A stretch of 64,000 nt of DNA from assembly GCF_004101865.1 (NCBI RefSeq), contig NZ_CP026119.1:1-64000 (forward strand). Direction: 5' to 3'. Below are positions 31,966-39,798 of the stretch, in pieces. How positions within the stretch are numbered: position 1 is the first letter of the stretch; every line of letters starts with the position of its first letter. The notes under the pieces were generated by a model, which did no database searches, was not told where the DNA came from, and worked only from the letters and a program-made list of their open reading frames with translations. The translations under genes were made by a program, and so were the position numbers. Origin of the DNA: Halobacillus litoralis (GTDB lineage: Bacteria; Bacillota; Bacilli; Bacillales; Halobacillaceae).

Positions 31966-32462
31966 CGTACACATTCGGGTAATTACCGTACTGATTCGGG
32001 TGAACATCGTACAGATTCGGGGTACCACCGTACACATTCGGGTATCTCTTCGTACAGATTCGGGGTATCATCGTACACATTCGGGTAATCATCGTGCAGA
32101 TTCGGGTATTGTCGTACACATTCGGGTTCACCGTACAGATTCGGGGTATCATCGTACACATTCGGGTACTATCGTACAGATTCGGGTTCGTCGTACACAT
32201 TCGGGTTCACCGTACAGATTCGGGTATTGTCGTACACATTCGGGTGCTATCGTACAGATTCGGGTAATGATCAAGAGAGAGAATAAAAAATTATTAGAGG
32301 AATATTGCTTTAACGAAAGAAGAAACGTTTATTTCTACTTTCCTTTGCTCCTCGAATAGCTTTGTTCTCTTCCAAATCAAATAAGTTTTCTATTACTCTG
32401 TTGAATTCGTACAGATTCGGGTAGCGTATTAGTGATTTAGGTTCTTTTCGTACAGATTCGGG
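31966..32462. repeat. Iteron array, probable replication origin
   Basis: Seventeen copies of a 14-bp iteron, CGTACA[G/C]ATTCGGG, lie on the plus strand. Fifteen start at 31966, 31987, 32008, 32029, 32051, 32072, 32093, 32113, 32132, 32153, 32173, 32192, 32211, 32231 and 32251, spaced 19-22 bp (two helical turns); two more start at 32408 and 32449. Position 7 alternates C and G nearly perfectly along the main array. An AT-rich stretch (32265-32400) separates the two groups and may be the melting region. The Rep_3 gene follows at once. Reading frames across this array on both strands are artefacts of the near-21-bp period. Confidence 0.9.
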
Positions 32463-32471
32463 GGGATTTCC

Positions 32472-32500
32472 TTGGTCATTGAAAGATTATCCTATATAAT
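32472..32500 (+). promoter_or_regulatory. rep promoter
   Basis: TTGGTC (32472-32477), 17-nt spacer, TATAAT (32495-32500). The inverted repeat starts on the last base of the -10, so Rep or another protein bound there would repress. Confidence 0.75.
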
Positions 32501-32533
32501 TAATCGTACAATATCTAATTGGTGTACGATTAA
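32500..32533. promoter_or_regulatory. Inverted-repeat operator in the rep leader
   Basis: TTAATCGTAC (32500-32509) and GTACGATTAA (32524-32533) form a perfect 10-bp inverted repeat that contains the CGTAC core of the iterons. In iteron plasmids, Rep dimers bind such inverted half-iterons to autoregulate, while monomers bind the direct iterons. Confidence 0.7.
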
Positions 32534-32549
32534 TAAGGTGGGTGTAAAA

Positions 32550-33650
32550 ATGTCAAAGCATGATGCTGATATTATGAATAACACAGTCACAAAGTCTAAC
32601 CAGCTGATCGAGGCAAATTATACGTCTCAACTATCAGAACGAGAGCAAAAAATCATCTTATACATAGTCAGTAAAGTTCAGAAAGACGATGAAGATTTCC
32701 AGACCTATACACTTTCAATTGGTCAGTTTACAAATATGATGGGTCTAAAGAGACCAAAATATGAGGAATTGAAGGAAATCACCAAGCGTTTGTTGAGTAA
32801 GGTGATTGAAATTAAGAGGGAGGGCGGAGTATTGCAGACTCAATGGCTTTCTACTGCAGAATATAATGAGTGGCAAGGGACTATTGATTTTACTTTCCAC
32901 CCAAAAATGAAACCTTTCTTGTTGTACCTGAAAAAAGAATTCACTTCTTACAAACTCATAAATATCATGAGATTAAGCGGTAGATATTCGATCCGAATCT
33001 ATGAACTTATGAAAAAGTGGGAGAGATTAAAAAAAACAGAGTTTTCTATTCAAGAACTAAGATTAATGTTAGGCATCCAAAATAAATATAATGATTACTC
33101 AAATTTTCGAAAAAGAGTGCTTGACCCTGCTAAGAAAGAATTAGATGAAAAGACTGACATTTCATTTGACTATGAACCATTAAGGAAAAACGGGCGTTCT
33201 ACTTCCCATATCCGGTTCCATATTAAAAAGAATCAGAAAAACATTCCGGAGCTATTACCGGATGAATCACATGTAATTAATCGTTTGCGTGAAAACTCAA
33301 TGATAAAGAGAGAAATAGTCAAAGAATCAACCATTCATGAGTGGATTACTTGGTCTAAAGAGTTATGGGGAGAAGAGTTTGAGCAATCTTTGTTCTCTTT
33401 GGTAAAGCATGTTGAATCTAAAAATAATATAAATAACCCGCCTGGGATGATCCATGTCTTACTAAGGGATATGAAGGAAGAAGCGGAAAGTGGGATGACT
33501 ATTCCACCTATTACCCTTGATGAGTCTAATGAAGTGATACCTCAGTGGTTTGAACAAACGAAAGAAGAATCAAATGTTTTTGAAGAGCCAAGCAACACAA
33601 CACAGGAGGATCTCCAAGAAAGAATTAATAGGCTGACAAGTAACAGATAA
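32550..33650 (+). CDS. Rep_3 (RepB-type) plasmid replication initiator
   Basis: The 366-residue protein has the Rep_3 N-terminal winged helix: V-T-K-S-N-Q-L-I-E-A-N-Y, L-S-E-R-E-Q-K-I-I-L-Y-I-V-S, then L-L-S-K-V-I-E-I and F-T-S-Y-K-L-I-N-I-M-R-L-S-G-R-Y-S-I-R-I-Y-E-L-M-K-K-W, the most conserved helix, followed by the second winged helix and a variable acidic C-terminus of about 100 residues. It would bind the iterons upstream and open the origin. ATG 32550 is set by AAGGTGGG (32535-32542); the longer frame from 32472 would cover the promoter. Confidence 0.9.
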   Translation: MSKHDADIMNNTVTKSNQLIEANYTSQLSEREQKIILYIVSKVQKDDEDFQTYTLSIGQFTNMMGLKRPKYEELKEITKRLLSKVIEIKREGGVLQTQWLSTAEYNEWQGTIDFTFHPKMKPFLLYLKKEFTSYKLINIMRLSGRYSIRIYELMKKWERLKKTEFSIQELRLMLGIQNKYNDYSNFRKRVLDPAKKELDEKTDISFDYEPLRKNGRSTSHIRFHIKKNQKNIPELLPDESHVINRLRENSMIKREIVKESTIHEWITWSKELWGEEFEQSLFSLVKHVESKNNINNPPGMIHVLLRDMKEEAESGMTIPPITLDESNEVIPQWFEQTKEESNVFEEPSNTTQEDLQERINRLTSNR

Positions 33651-33742
33651 ACTTTTTTTATACTTGAATCCTGGTTCTGTAATTATTTATTGGAGTCTCA
33701 CCAACCTCTCTTTCCAGACATTTTTTATGCCTTTTATCCCTT

Positions 33743-33778
33743 GGACACATTCCTTATTTCCTAGGCTTAGTCCAAATG
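33743..33778 (+). repeat. Copy 2 of the dispersed 36-bp element (GGACACATTCCTT...)
   Basis: The sequence shares GGACACATTCCTT, TCCT, CTTA and other bases with 23019-23054. It lies between rep and the gene at 33857. The two copies lie on either side of the origin and helicase region. Confidence 0.5.
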
Positions 33779-33856
33779 TTGAAACGGATAAGAGTGGAGG
33801 GAGGAATATCAATAGTTCCATGAATTTATATGCCAGGTAATGTGAGGAGGGTTTAA

Positions 33857-34303
33857 TTGAAGAGAAACAACATTATTCAACCAGAAGACTTACGATGGAT
33901 ACATACGGATAAAGAAAAAGCAATAGCACTAGTGAAAAAATATGCTCCTAAGTACGATAGTAAGCAACACTGGGAAGCTTTGGGTAGTTCTTGTGGCATT
34001 TCTGCTACTAAAATGGTGGGCACGATTACTAATTCTTCTAAACACCTTAAAGGAGATTACCTATTACCTGACGAGATTCATTTAGAAAGATTGGTCGAAT
34101 GGTTTTTGAGTCATAATGATTACGACTGTGACCAACCCACACTTACATATTACCTTGCACATTTTTTGAAGAGAGAAATTAATCAGTTTTATAGAGATGT
34201 GATTAGGGGAGCCGTCTCTTTCAGTAACTTTTCAGTGGATCCTACATTCAGGAGAAAATATAAACGCGATATAAATAAAAGGAATAAAATAATTCGTCAA
34301 TGA
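33857..34303 (+). CDS. Hypothetical protein, 148 residues
   Basis: TTG 33857 has a good GAGGAGGG site. The protein begins M-K-R-N-N-I-I-Q-P-E-D-L-R-W and ends in a very basic tail (R-R-K-Y-K-R-D-I-N-K-R-N-K). No family is recognised. It follows rep and one copy of the 36-bp element. Confidence 0.55.
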   Translation: MKRNNIIQPEDLRWIHTDKEKAIALVKKYAPKYDSKQHWEALGSSCGISATKMVGTITNSSKHLKGDYLLPDEIHLERLVEWFLSHNDYDCDQPTLTYYLAHFLKREINQFYRDVIRGAVSFSNFSVDPTFRRKYKRDINKRNKIIRQ

Positions 34304-34328
34304 AGACAGAATAAAGGAGGCAAACCTT

Positions 34329-34598
34329 TTGAAGGAGAAACATATTCAAATTGAGGGGTATGAAGGATTATATGAAATCACGAATTCCGGCAGGGTTTAT
34401 TCAAACAGAAGTGGGAAATACTTGACCAGATGTAACGATGAATATGGATTCCACGTTGTAAAACTTACAAATAACAGTGGAGACAAGCACAACTACAAAG
34501 TGTTTGACCTATGGAAGAAGGCATTTCCATCTGAGCAGCCTATAGAATTCAAAGGTGCTCTAAATGTAAAGTATGGGAAGGGTTGCTCCATTTTGTAG
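34329..34598 (+). CDS. NUMOD4-domain fragment of a homing endonuclease
   Basis: The 89-residue protein contains I-E-G-Y-E-G-L-Y-E-I-T-N-S-G-R-V-Y-S, the NUMOD4 motif that precedes the HNH nuclease domain in phage and plasmid homing endonucleases. The HNH domain and NUMOD1/3 modules are absent, so it is a truncated, non-cutting remnant or a DNA-binding stand-alone module. TTG 34329 follows AAAGGAGG. Confidence 0.65.
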   Translation: MKEKHIQIEGYEGLYEITNSGRVYSNRSGKYLTRCNDEYGFHVVKLTNNSGDKHNYKVFDLWKKAFPSEQPIEFKGALNVKYGKGCSIL

Positions 34599-34649
34599 TA
34601 GAGTAGAGTAATGTTATATTACTTGCACTTATAACTAGGGGGTAGAGGG

Positions 34650-35225
34650 ATGTACGATAATTACAAGGGTGTAGAAATTAGAACCTGGACCCACGAATTT
34701 GATGGAAATGATGTATTAACAATCAAAGCTGATATTATGAATACAGACTATTCAACCAGTGATGCCCCTTTAAGTATAGGGGAGGTTGGGTTGTATATCT
34801 TCGATGAATTTTTAGAAGGTGGACTCTTTGATGCTGCTGATTCAGTATCTGGTGAGAGTGAGAGTTTAGTTAGTGAATTAATAGATAAAAAAGATGAAGA
34901 TATTGAAGACTTCAGTAGGATTGGATTGATTCATCGTATATTCATAAAAGAAGAGTATAGAGATAAGGGAATTGGCACTCATGTTTTTAAAACTGTGCAC
35001 CAATATTTGTCTCGTGTGATGGGAGCGGAGGTCATCACTTTAATTGCTTGTCCTATAGAAATGGATCATGGTAACAGTTTAGAAGTGGTCAATGATGAAG
35101 TGAAGAAAAAACGATTAACAAAGTGGTATAGAAGTTTTGGTTATCAGCAACTTGATGCTGAAGAAAATCATCTATACATAGATGCTCGACTGCTCAATCC
35201 TATTATCAAAGATTTTAACCATTAG
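34650..35225 (+). CDS. GNAT-family N-acetyltransferase
   Basis: The 191-residue protein has motif A I-G-L-I-H-R-I-F-I-K-E-E-Y-R-D-K-G-I-G-T (R-x-x-G-x-G/A acetyl-CoA loop, about 89-108) and a C-terminal W-Y-R-S-F-G-Y-Q. The substrate is unknown. It stands alone after the NUMOD4 fragment. Confidence 0.75.
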   Translation: MYDNYKGVEIRTWTHEFDGNDVLTIKADIMNTDYSTSDAPLSIGEVGLYIFDEFLEGGLFDAADSVSGESESLVSELIDKKDEDIEDFSRIGLIHRIFIKEEYRDKGIGTHVFKTVHQYLSRVMGAEVITLIACPIEMDHGNSLEVVNDEVKKKRLTKWYRSFGYQQLDAEENHLYIDARLLNPIIKDFNH

Positions 35226-35369
35226 TTTACTGGTTTTTTGCGGGATGGTTTTATAGTAAAAGAAATTTTTGAAATCGCCCATAATATCCATACTTTACTT
35301 AAACACGTTTCTGAAACGAAAAGAGGCGTTTTTTTTATTTAACCAGTAGGCATTTTTACATTCTAATCT

Positions 35370-35421
35370 GTAAAATTAAGGGGAATTGTAGAACTTATGG
35401 TAAAATTAAGGTGAATCATAG
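35370..35421 (+). repeat. Tandem 30-bp-spaced direct repeat before the DUF1173-like gene
   Basis: GTAAAATTAAGGGGAATTGTAG (35370) and GTAAAATTAAGGTGAATCATAG (35400) match at 19 of 22 positions, exactly 30 bp apart. They lie about 70 nt before the next gene and could be operators. Confidence 0.45.
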
Positions 35422-35471
35422 CATCAAAGGTTAATACATAATTGAAGAGATTGCGGAGCGGAGGTGCTAGT

Positions 35472-36653
35472 GTGGAAGTAAAAGTCGCTAATAAGATTGT
35501 TGATTTATCTAAAATGGATGACAAACAAAAACAATCTTTATTTAAAGAGTGGCACAAGAAAGACGGTTTAAGAACTAATGTGGAGTGTTTGTGTGATAAA
35601 ACAAAGAACGTTCATCCAAGAATGTCAGTAAGAAAAATTAGAAATCACTACTATATTGCTAACTTACCAAGCAGTCACATAGAACATGAAACATATTGTT
35701 TTTATGACAAGAAATACCGAGAAGGAGTAAAGAAAAAAGGAATAACCATCAAAGACGACGGCTCTATTGAAGTGAGCAAATTAGATACATCCAAAAAACA
35801 TACGAATTCTGGAATCGGAAAAAAGAACCCTATCAGTCGAAACCACTCTTACTACGAAGATGATCCTTTGTGTACATGTAGATTGAGCTCCTTATTTTTA
35901 ACCATGCTCCAAAAATGCAACTGGCATCAATACAAACCACATGGACAAAGGAACCTTTCCAAGAGACTCTATAGAACGGGTCACGAAACGACTGTTCAAG
36001 GTGTCACGTTGAATTACAATAATCTGTTAGTAGCAAAAAGGAAAAAACAATTCGTTTCAGAACAACACTTTGTTGTCGGTTGGGGAAACATACACGATGA
36101 AGTCCTACCTAGTACCCTCGATTTTAAAATTAAAATACCTTTATATTCGGTAGAGGATTCTTGTGAGTTAATAACTTATATTGAAGTAGAAAGAAACGTT
36201 TATGAGGAAGCCAAAATTGTAGCTGAAAAGATCAGGAACAATGTAGCACAAGGTTTTTGGATAATATGGAGAGAACCGCATAAAACTCAAAGAGGAAAAA
36301 GAGTTATGGCAACTAGATACATATCCTTCATTCCAGCTGAACAAAAAACTAAGATTCCGGTTGAATCATTACACGAAAAAGATATGGTGGATTATCTTGT
36401 TGAAGAGGAAAGACACTTTAAGAAGCCTCTAATTGGGGATATTAAAGAGGAGCACGGAATCAAAATACGTCCAGATATTATCTTATATGATACTCCCAAG
36501 GTAACCATGGTAGAGGTGGCCGGTGTAAATACAGAGAAATATTTAAGTCATTTAAGTAAGAAAAAAGAGATTTATCTGCAAGAAAACTATTTATATTTAG
36601 AGTGGTTAGCAATGAACGGAGAACCGTTACCTCCACTTCCTTCAAAACAATAA
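35472..36653 (+). CDS. DUF1173-like protein with a nuclease-like C-terminus
   Basis: The 393-residue protein starts at GTG 35472 behind GGAGG. The N-terminal part has C-L-C-D and H-Y-Y-I-A-N-L-P-S-S-H-I-E-H-E-T-Y-C-F-Y, like the Cys-rich start of DUF1173 proteins (C-L-C-R..., Y-x-L-A-R-x-P, H-x-x-D-C). Near the end, I-R-P-D-I-I-L-Y-D followed by M-V-E-V-A-G-V resembles the D...E-x-K core of PD-(D/E)xK nucleases, but the expected Lys is replaced. DUF1173 genes are common on conjugative elements and their function is not established. Confidence 0.55.
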   Translation: MEVKVANKIVDLSKMDDKQKQSLFKEWHKKDGLRTNVECLCDKTKNVHPRMSVRKIRNHYYIANLPSSHIEHETYCFYDKKYREGVKKKGITIKDDGSIEVSKLDTSKKHTNSGIGKKNPISRNHSYYEDDPLCTCRLSSLFLTMLQKCNWHQYKPHGQRNLSKRLYRTGHETTVQGVTLNYNNLLVAKRKKQFVSEQHFVVGWGNIHDEVLPSTLDFKIKIPLYSVEDSCELITYIEVERNVYEEAKIVAEKIRNNVAQGFWIIWREPHKTQRGKRVMATRYISFIPAEQKTKIPVESLHEKDMVDYLVEEERHFKKPLIGDIKEEHGIKIRPDIILYDTPKVTMVEVAGVNTEKYLSHLSKKKEIYLQENYLYLEWLAMNGEPLPPLPSKQ

Positions 36654-36657
36654 TGTG

Positions 36658-36696
36658 AAAACCCCCCGCTATTGTCAATATAGAGTGGGTTTTTAT
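36658..36696 (+). terminator. Terminator after the DUF1173-like gene
   Basis: AAAACCC and GGGTTTT pair around an AT-rich loop, followed by T-rich sequence. Confidence 0.6.
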
Positions 36697-36932
36697 ATGG
36701 GATTAAAACATCGAGAAAATAAAAAGGGATTCTATCAGAAAAATCATGGCCATCGGGTAATGATAATACTTCTTATTTCTGGAGTTATCTTATGGTTCGG
36801 AGGAAATTGTGAAACGCAACGATGATCCTAGAAAATTTATTTTCACAGAAATTGTTGTCCGTTTTCTATGTACTTTTCCAATTATGCTATGATTTAGCAG
36901 ACGTAATACATTTATTTTGTAGGGGGATAACT

Positions 36933-37262
36933 ATGAGTCCTAAAAGGATAAAAGAAATTTTAAACGAAATTCGGTATATTAATGATGAAAAAAGTAGAGG
37001 TGCGCCAACTTCTATGAGTGAACATGATGATTTAATAGAAACTGCAAATAACATCCTTACTCAAGAGGAGTTTGAAGAAATAATTACCAGCCTTAAAAAT
37101 GATAATTTAGTAATAGAAAAAGAATCAGGAATTTTTTACACATTAGCAGGAGAAGAATTTTTAAAAACTGGCAAGCTTCCAAACTCTTATGTTAATAATA
37201 ACTACGGTGTAGCAACCTACAACCAAGCTGATACAATTAACACCCGCGGAAGGGGGGACTAA
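36933..37262 (+). CDS. Hypothetical helical protein, first of a linked pair
   Basis: ATG 36933 follows AGGGGGAT. The 109-residue protein is a helical domain of winged-helix type (K-R-I-K-E-I-L-N-E-I-R-Y-I-N, L-A-G-E-E-F-L-K-T-G-K) that ends in Y-N-Q-A-D-T-I-N-T-R-G. The gene ends 4 nt before the next start. The next protein repeats nearly the same motif (F-N-Q-A-D-V-I-N) near its start, which suggests they interact through a shared strand or derive from a split protein. Confidence 0.5.
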   Translation: MSPKRIKEILNEIRYINDEKSRGAPTSMSEHDDLIETANNILTQEEFEEIITSLKNDNLVIEKESGIFYTLAGEEFLKTGKLPNSYVNNNYGVATYNQADTINTRGRGD

Positions 37263-37266
37263 AATA

Positions 37267-37617
37267 ATGGCGAATTTCGTTAACAATAATCAAAATGCTA
37301 CAAATATAACTTTCAATCAAGCTGATGTGATAAATATCAACACTTGGAATACCGATGTTAATGTGGAAATGATGGAAAAAGAACTTAATGATTTAACTGA
37401 AACATTCCCAACTCATTCAGATAGGATAGACATGCTCCGCGAAGTAATAGAGGAACTTAGAAACGAAAAAGGAAACGTGAAAGGAAAAACATTTGAGAAA
37501 CTAGGAACAGCAGCTTCGCTATTGAGTGCGATACCTTTAATGCAATATGCCCCAGATGTAATTAAGTTTATCCATGATGTAGTACCTCCAGAAATTCTTG
37601 TTAATATTCAATTGTAG
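37267..37617 (+). CDS. Hypothetical protein, second of a linked pair
   Basis: ATG 37267 has a GGGGG site in the end of the upstream gene. The 116-residue protein begins M-A-N-F-V-N-N-N-Q-N-A-T-N-I-T-F-N-Q-A-D-V-I-N, then has an acidic helix (M-M-E-K-E-L-N-D-L) and a more hydrophobic C-terminus (L-S-A-I-P-L-M-Q-Y-A-P-D-V-I). The Asn-rich start followed by a small helical domain is common in bacterial effector-associated and defence-related proteins, but no effector domain is visible. Confidence 0.5.
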   Translation: MANFVNNNQNATNITFNQADVININTWNTDVNVEMMEKELNDLTETFPTHSDRIDMLREVIEELRNEKGNVKGKTFEKLGTAASLLSAIPLMQYAPDVIKFIHDVVPPEILVNIQL

Positions 37618-37755
37618 TTCACTTGATGATTGGAAAAACGCCACTAATACTCCAATTATGTGATTCAATAAATTAAGCCATAAATAATACGCGAGCAGAT
37701 ATAATACAAAAGGGGGAGGTCATTTGTTGATCTCTTCTTTTTAAATGTGGTTTTA

Positions 37756-37791
37756 CAACTATTCACAAAATACAGATTTAGTGAATAGTTG
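37756..37791. repeat. 36-bp inverted repeat, copy 1
   Basis: CAACTATTCAC (37756-37766) and GTGAATAGTTG (37781-37791) are perfect 11-bp arms with a 14-bp spacer. A related copy with the same spacing lies at 38500-38535 on the other side of the gene at 37857. TTGTTT overlapping the right arm and TATAAT at 37813 may form that gene's promoter, so an operator role is possible. Confidence 0.65.
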
Positions 37792-37856
37792 TTTGTGGGA
37801 ATGTATGTTTGGTATAATATAAGATTAGAAAGGAAAATTATAGATTTGGAGGATGA

Positions 37857-38474
37857 ATGATGAACTGGGAAAATGTTTTTATAGGTATTGCGGTTATTGC
37901 GGTTATTGTCCTAATAATGTTTTTCATTTGGGCGGTTTGGTACCCAATTAAGAAGTTATTTTTAGAATACAACCCATATAATCTATTCGAGAAATTCGGG
38001 CTGCTATTGGGTATCGGTTTATTGTTGTTTAGTATGATAGCTGGTCTGTTTAGTATATGGGATGAGACATCAGATGGATTTAATAATCTCTTAACTATAG
38101 CCGGTTATTTATTCGCTGGCGCCGCAGTGGCTGCTAACTCCAATAAGAAACTGCTTCATATGATTTTATATATATCATCCTGTGTTGTTGTGGTTTCGTC
38201 TCCAGTTTATTTATATATGAACATTAATGGTGAAACTCTTCCTGTTATTGAAGATTATAACGGAGCGCTTGCATATGCTGTTTTGGGAATTATCATAACT
38301 AGTGAAATCATAAATAATCATTTTTCACGCAGATTCAAACATTGCTCTAACCATACTTGCTCTAGACCTAACCGTGAATGGAAATACTTAAATTTTTGCA
38401 CGGGATGTGAACAAACATACTGCAAACACTGTATAGATACGCACTTGAAAGAATGTGAAAATTTCAATAAATAG
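37857..38474 (+). CDS. Membrane protein with a C-terminal zinc-finger-like tail
   Basis: The 205-residue protein has four hydrophobic segments (about 8-30, 45-65, 78-95, 105-120) and a cytoplasmic tail with C-S-N-H-T-C and F-C-T-G-C-E-Q-T-Y-C-K-H-C-I-D-T-H-L-K-E-C. The Cys/His pattern resembles a B-box or RING-like zinc-binding unit, rare in bacteria. No family is recognised. It lies exactly between two copies of the 36-bp inverted repeat. The GGAGG site serves ATG 37857 or 37860. Confidence 0.6.
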   Translation: MMNWENVFIGIAVIAVIVLIMFFIWAVWYPIKKLFLEYNPYNLFEKFGLLLGIGLLLFSMIAGLFSIWDETSDGFNNLLTIAGYLFAGAAVAANSNKKLLHMILYISSCVVVVSSPVYLYMNINGETLPVIEDYNGALAYAVLGIIITSEIINNHFSRRFKHCSNHTCSRPNREWKYLNFCTGCEQTYCKHCIDTHLKECENFNK

Positions 38475-38499
38475 GATTACAAGAAAATTATTATGTAAG

Positions 38500-38535
38500 C
38501 AACTATTCACTTAAATTTCATTTTGTGAACTGTTG
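38500..38535. repeat. 36-bp inverted repeat, copy 2
   Basis: CAACTATTCAC (38500-38510) and GTGAACTGTTG (38525-38535), again 14 bp apart; one arm base differs from copy 1 while the spacer is different. It lies 37 nt upstream of the XerS-like recombinase start, a usual place for the recombinase's own site. Confidence 0.6.
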
Positions 38536-38572
38536 TAATGAATTATATTTTAATGAAAGGCTGTGTTTCAAG

Positions 38573-39643
38573 ATGGCTGCACATAAAACTGAACAAGAGA
38601 AATTATCTGAAACATTAGAAAAACTACGTCCTCTCTTCCCTTTTTACGTGAATGATTATATTGACGAAACATCTGTATCAACCGGTAGTAAAGTTGGCTA
38701 TCTCCGTGATGTGCGCTTATTTTTTGAATGGTTAATGAGTGAAGGTTTGGCAACTTGTGAAACTATGAAAGACCTCCCCCTCTTTGCTTTAGAATCGCTG
38801 AAAGCTAGGGATATCAAGCGTTTTGAGTCTTATCTTGAGCATCGTTTGAAGCAAGAAAAGGCCACTAGATTGCGTAAATTATCGGCTTTGAAATCCCTGT
38901 TTAGGTACCTTTCTAAGACCTCCGATAATGATAATGGCGGAACCTACCTGGAACGTAATGTCATGGAAAAGGTTGAAATAAAAAAGGAGCGTTCTAACCC
39001 CTCTGCTCGCGCGGAAGTTTTAAAAGGTAAAATCCTTGTATCTAAGGAAGAAATGCTTGATTTTCTACAATTCGTAATGCATGAATACGAAGAAGATCCC
39101 AAGATTTCTTATCAACAAAGAGGTCATTTCAAGAAAAATAAAGAACGTGACATAGCTATAATAAGCTTAATGCTCGGTAGTGGTATGCGTGTCTCAGAGA
39201 TAGTTAACCTTAAATTCACAAACATTACAATGAAACAAAAGTTGATCAACATGAAACGTAAAGGAGATACTACTAACTCCTTCTACTTTTCGTCCCAGGC
39301 ATTAGCTGATTTAAATACTTACCTTGAAGTGCGCGGTAAAAAGTATAATGACCCTGATAACGAACTCGAATATGTATTTGTTACAGCTCCTAAGGGGCAA
39401 CCTAAGCCTATTGATAAAAGAACCATACAAAAGATGATTAAGCGTTTTGCTAAAGCCTATACGAGAGATATGACAGCTCATAAACTACGTCACTCCTTCG
39501 CTACTTTCTTACTGGATGAAACGAATGATCTAGCACTCGTACAACAGCAATTAGGACACTCTGCTATAGAGACAACTCGATTATACACCCATGTGCTTGA
39601 TGATAAACTTAGAGATGCGGTTGATAAACTTAGTGATTTTTAA
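38573..39643 (+). CDS. XerS-like tyrosine recombinase
   Basis: The 356-residue protein has the length and layout of XerS-type single recombinases: N-terminal Y-L-R-D-V-R-L-F-F-E-W-L core-binding domain and catalytic G-S-G-M-R-V-S-E-I-V-N-L (Arg), T-A-H-K-L-R-H-S-F-A-T (His/Arg), L-G-H-S-A-I-E-T-T-R-L-Y-T-H (His, Tyr nucleophile). It could resolve plasmid dimers at a dif-like site or move the cassette next to it. The long Lys-rich insert (R-E-R-S-N-P-S-A-R-A) is also seen in XerS. ATG 38573 is preferred to 38525. Confidence 0.75.
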   Translation: MAAHKTEQEKLSETLEKLRPLFPFYVNDYIDETSVSTGSKVGYLRDVRLFFEWLMSEGLATCETMKDLPLFALESLKARDIKRFESYLEHRLKQEKATRLRKLSALKSLFRYLSKTSDNDNGGTYLERNVMEKVEIKKERSNPSARAEVLKGKILVSKEEMLDFLQFVMHEYEEDPKISYQQRGHFKKNKERDIAIISLMLGSGMRVSEIVNLKFTNITMKQKLINMKRKGDTTNSFYFSSQALADLNTYLEVRGKKYNDPDNELEYVFVTAPKGQPKPIDKRTIQKMIKRFAKAYTRDMTAHKLRHSFATFLLDETNDLALVQQQLGHSAIETTRLYTHVLDDKLRDAVDKLSDF

Positions 39644-39798
39644 TTTCGTTCAAAGTAATAGATGAATAGAAACTTTCCTTACCCTCAATGTAAAAAACTG
39701 TATATAATAACAATAGAGTTTTTCAAAAATGGCTTCCCTATTTAATGAGTATTATTAAAGTTTATTAATCAAATAACATCATAAAGGAGATTGAGTAA

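Noticed and set aside
31966..32264. The regular repeats as a CRISPR array
   Set aside because: The repeats are 14 bp with 5-8 bp between them, next to a Rep_3 gene; there are no spacer-length unique sequences and no cas genes.
31859..32359. Reading frames of 113 and 119 codons on both strands across the iterons (repeats of C-T-M-I-P-R or H-S-G-Y-H-R type)
   Set aside because: They arise because the iteron period is close to 21 bp, a multiple of three. No ribosome site precedes them, and Rep-type iterons explain the region.
36697..36825. A 42-codon frame with one hydrophobic segment
   Set aside because: It has no ribosome site and starts inside the T-run of a terminator.
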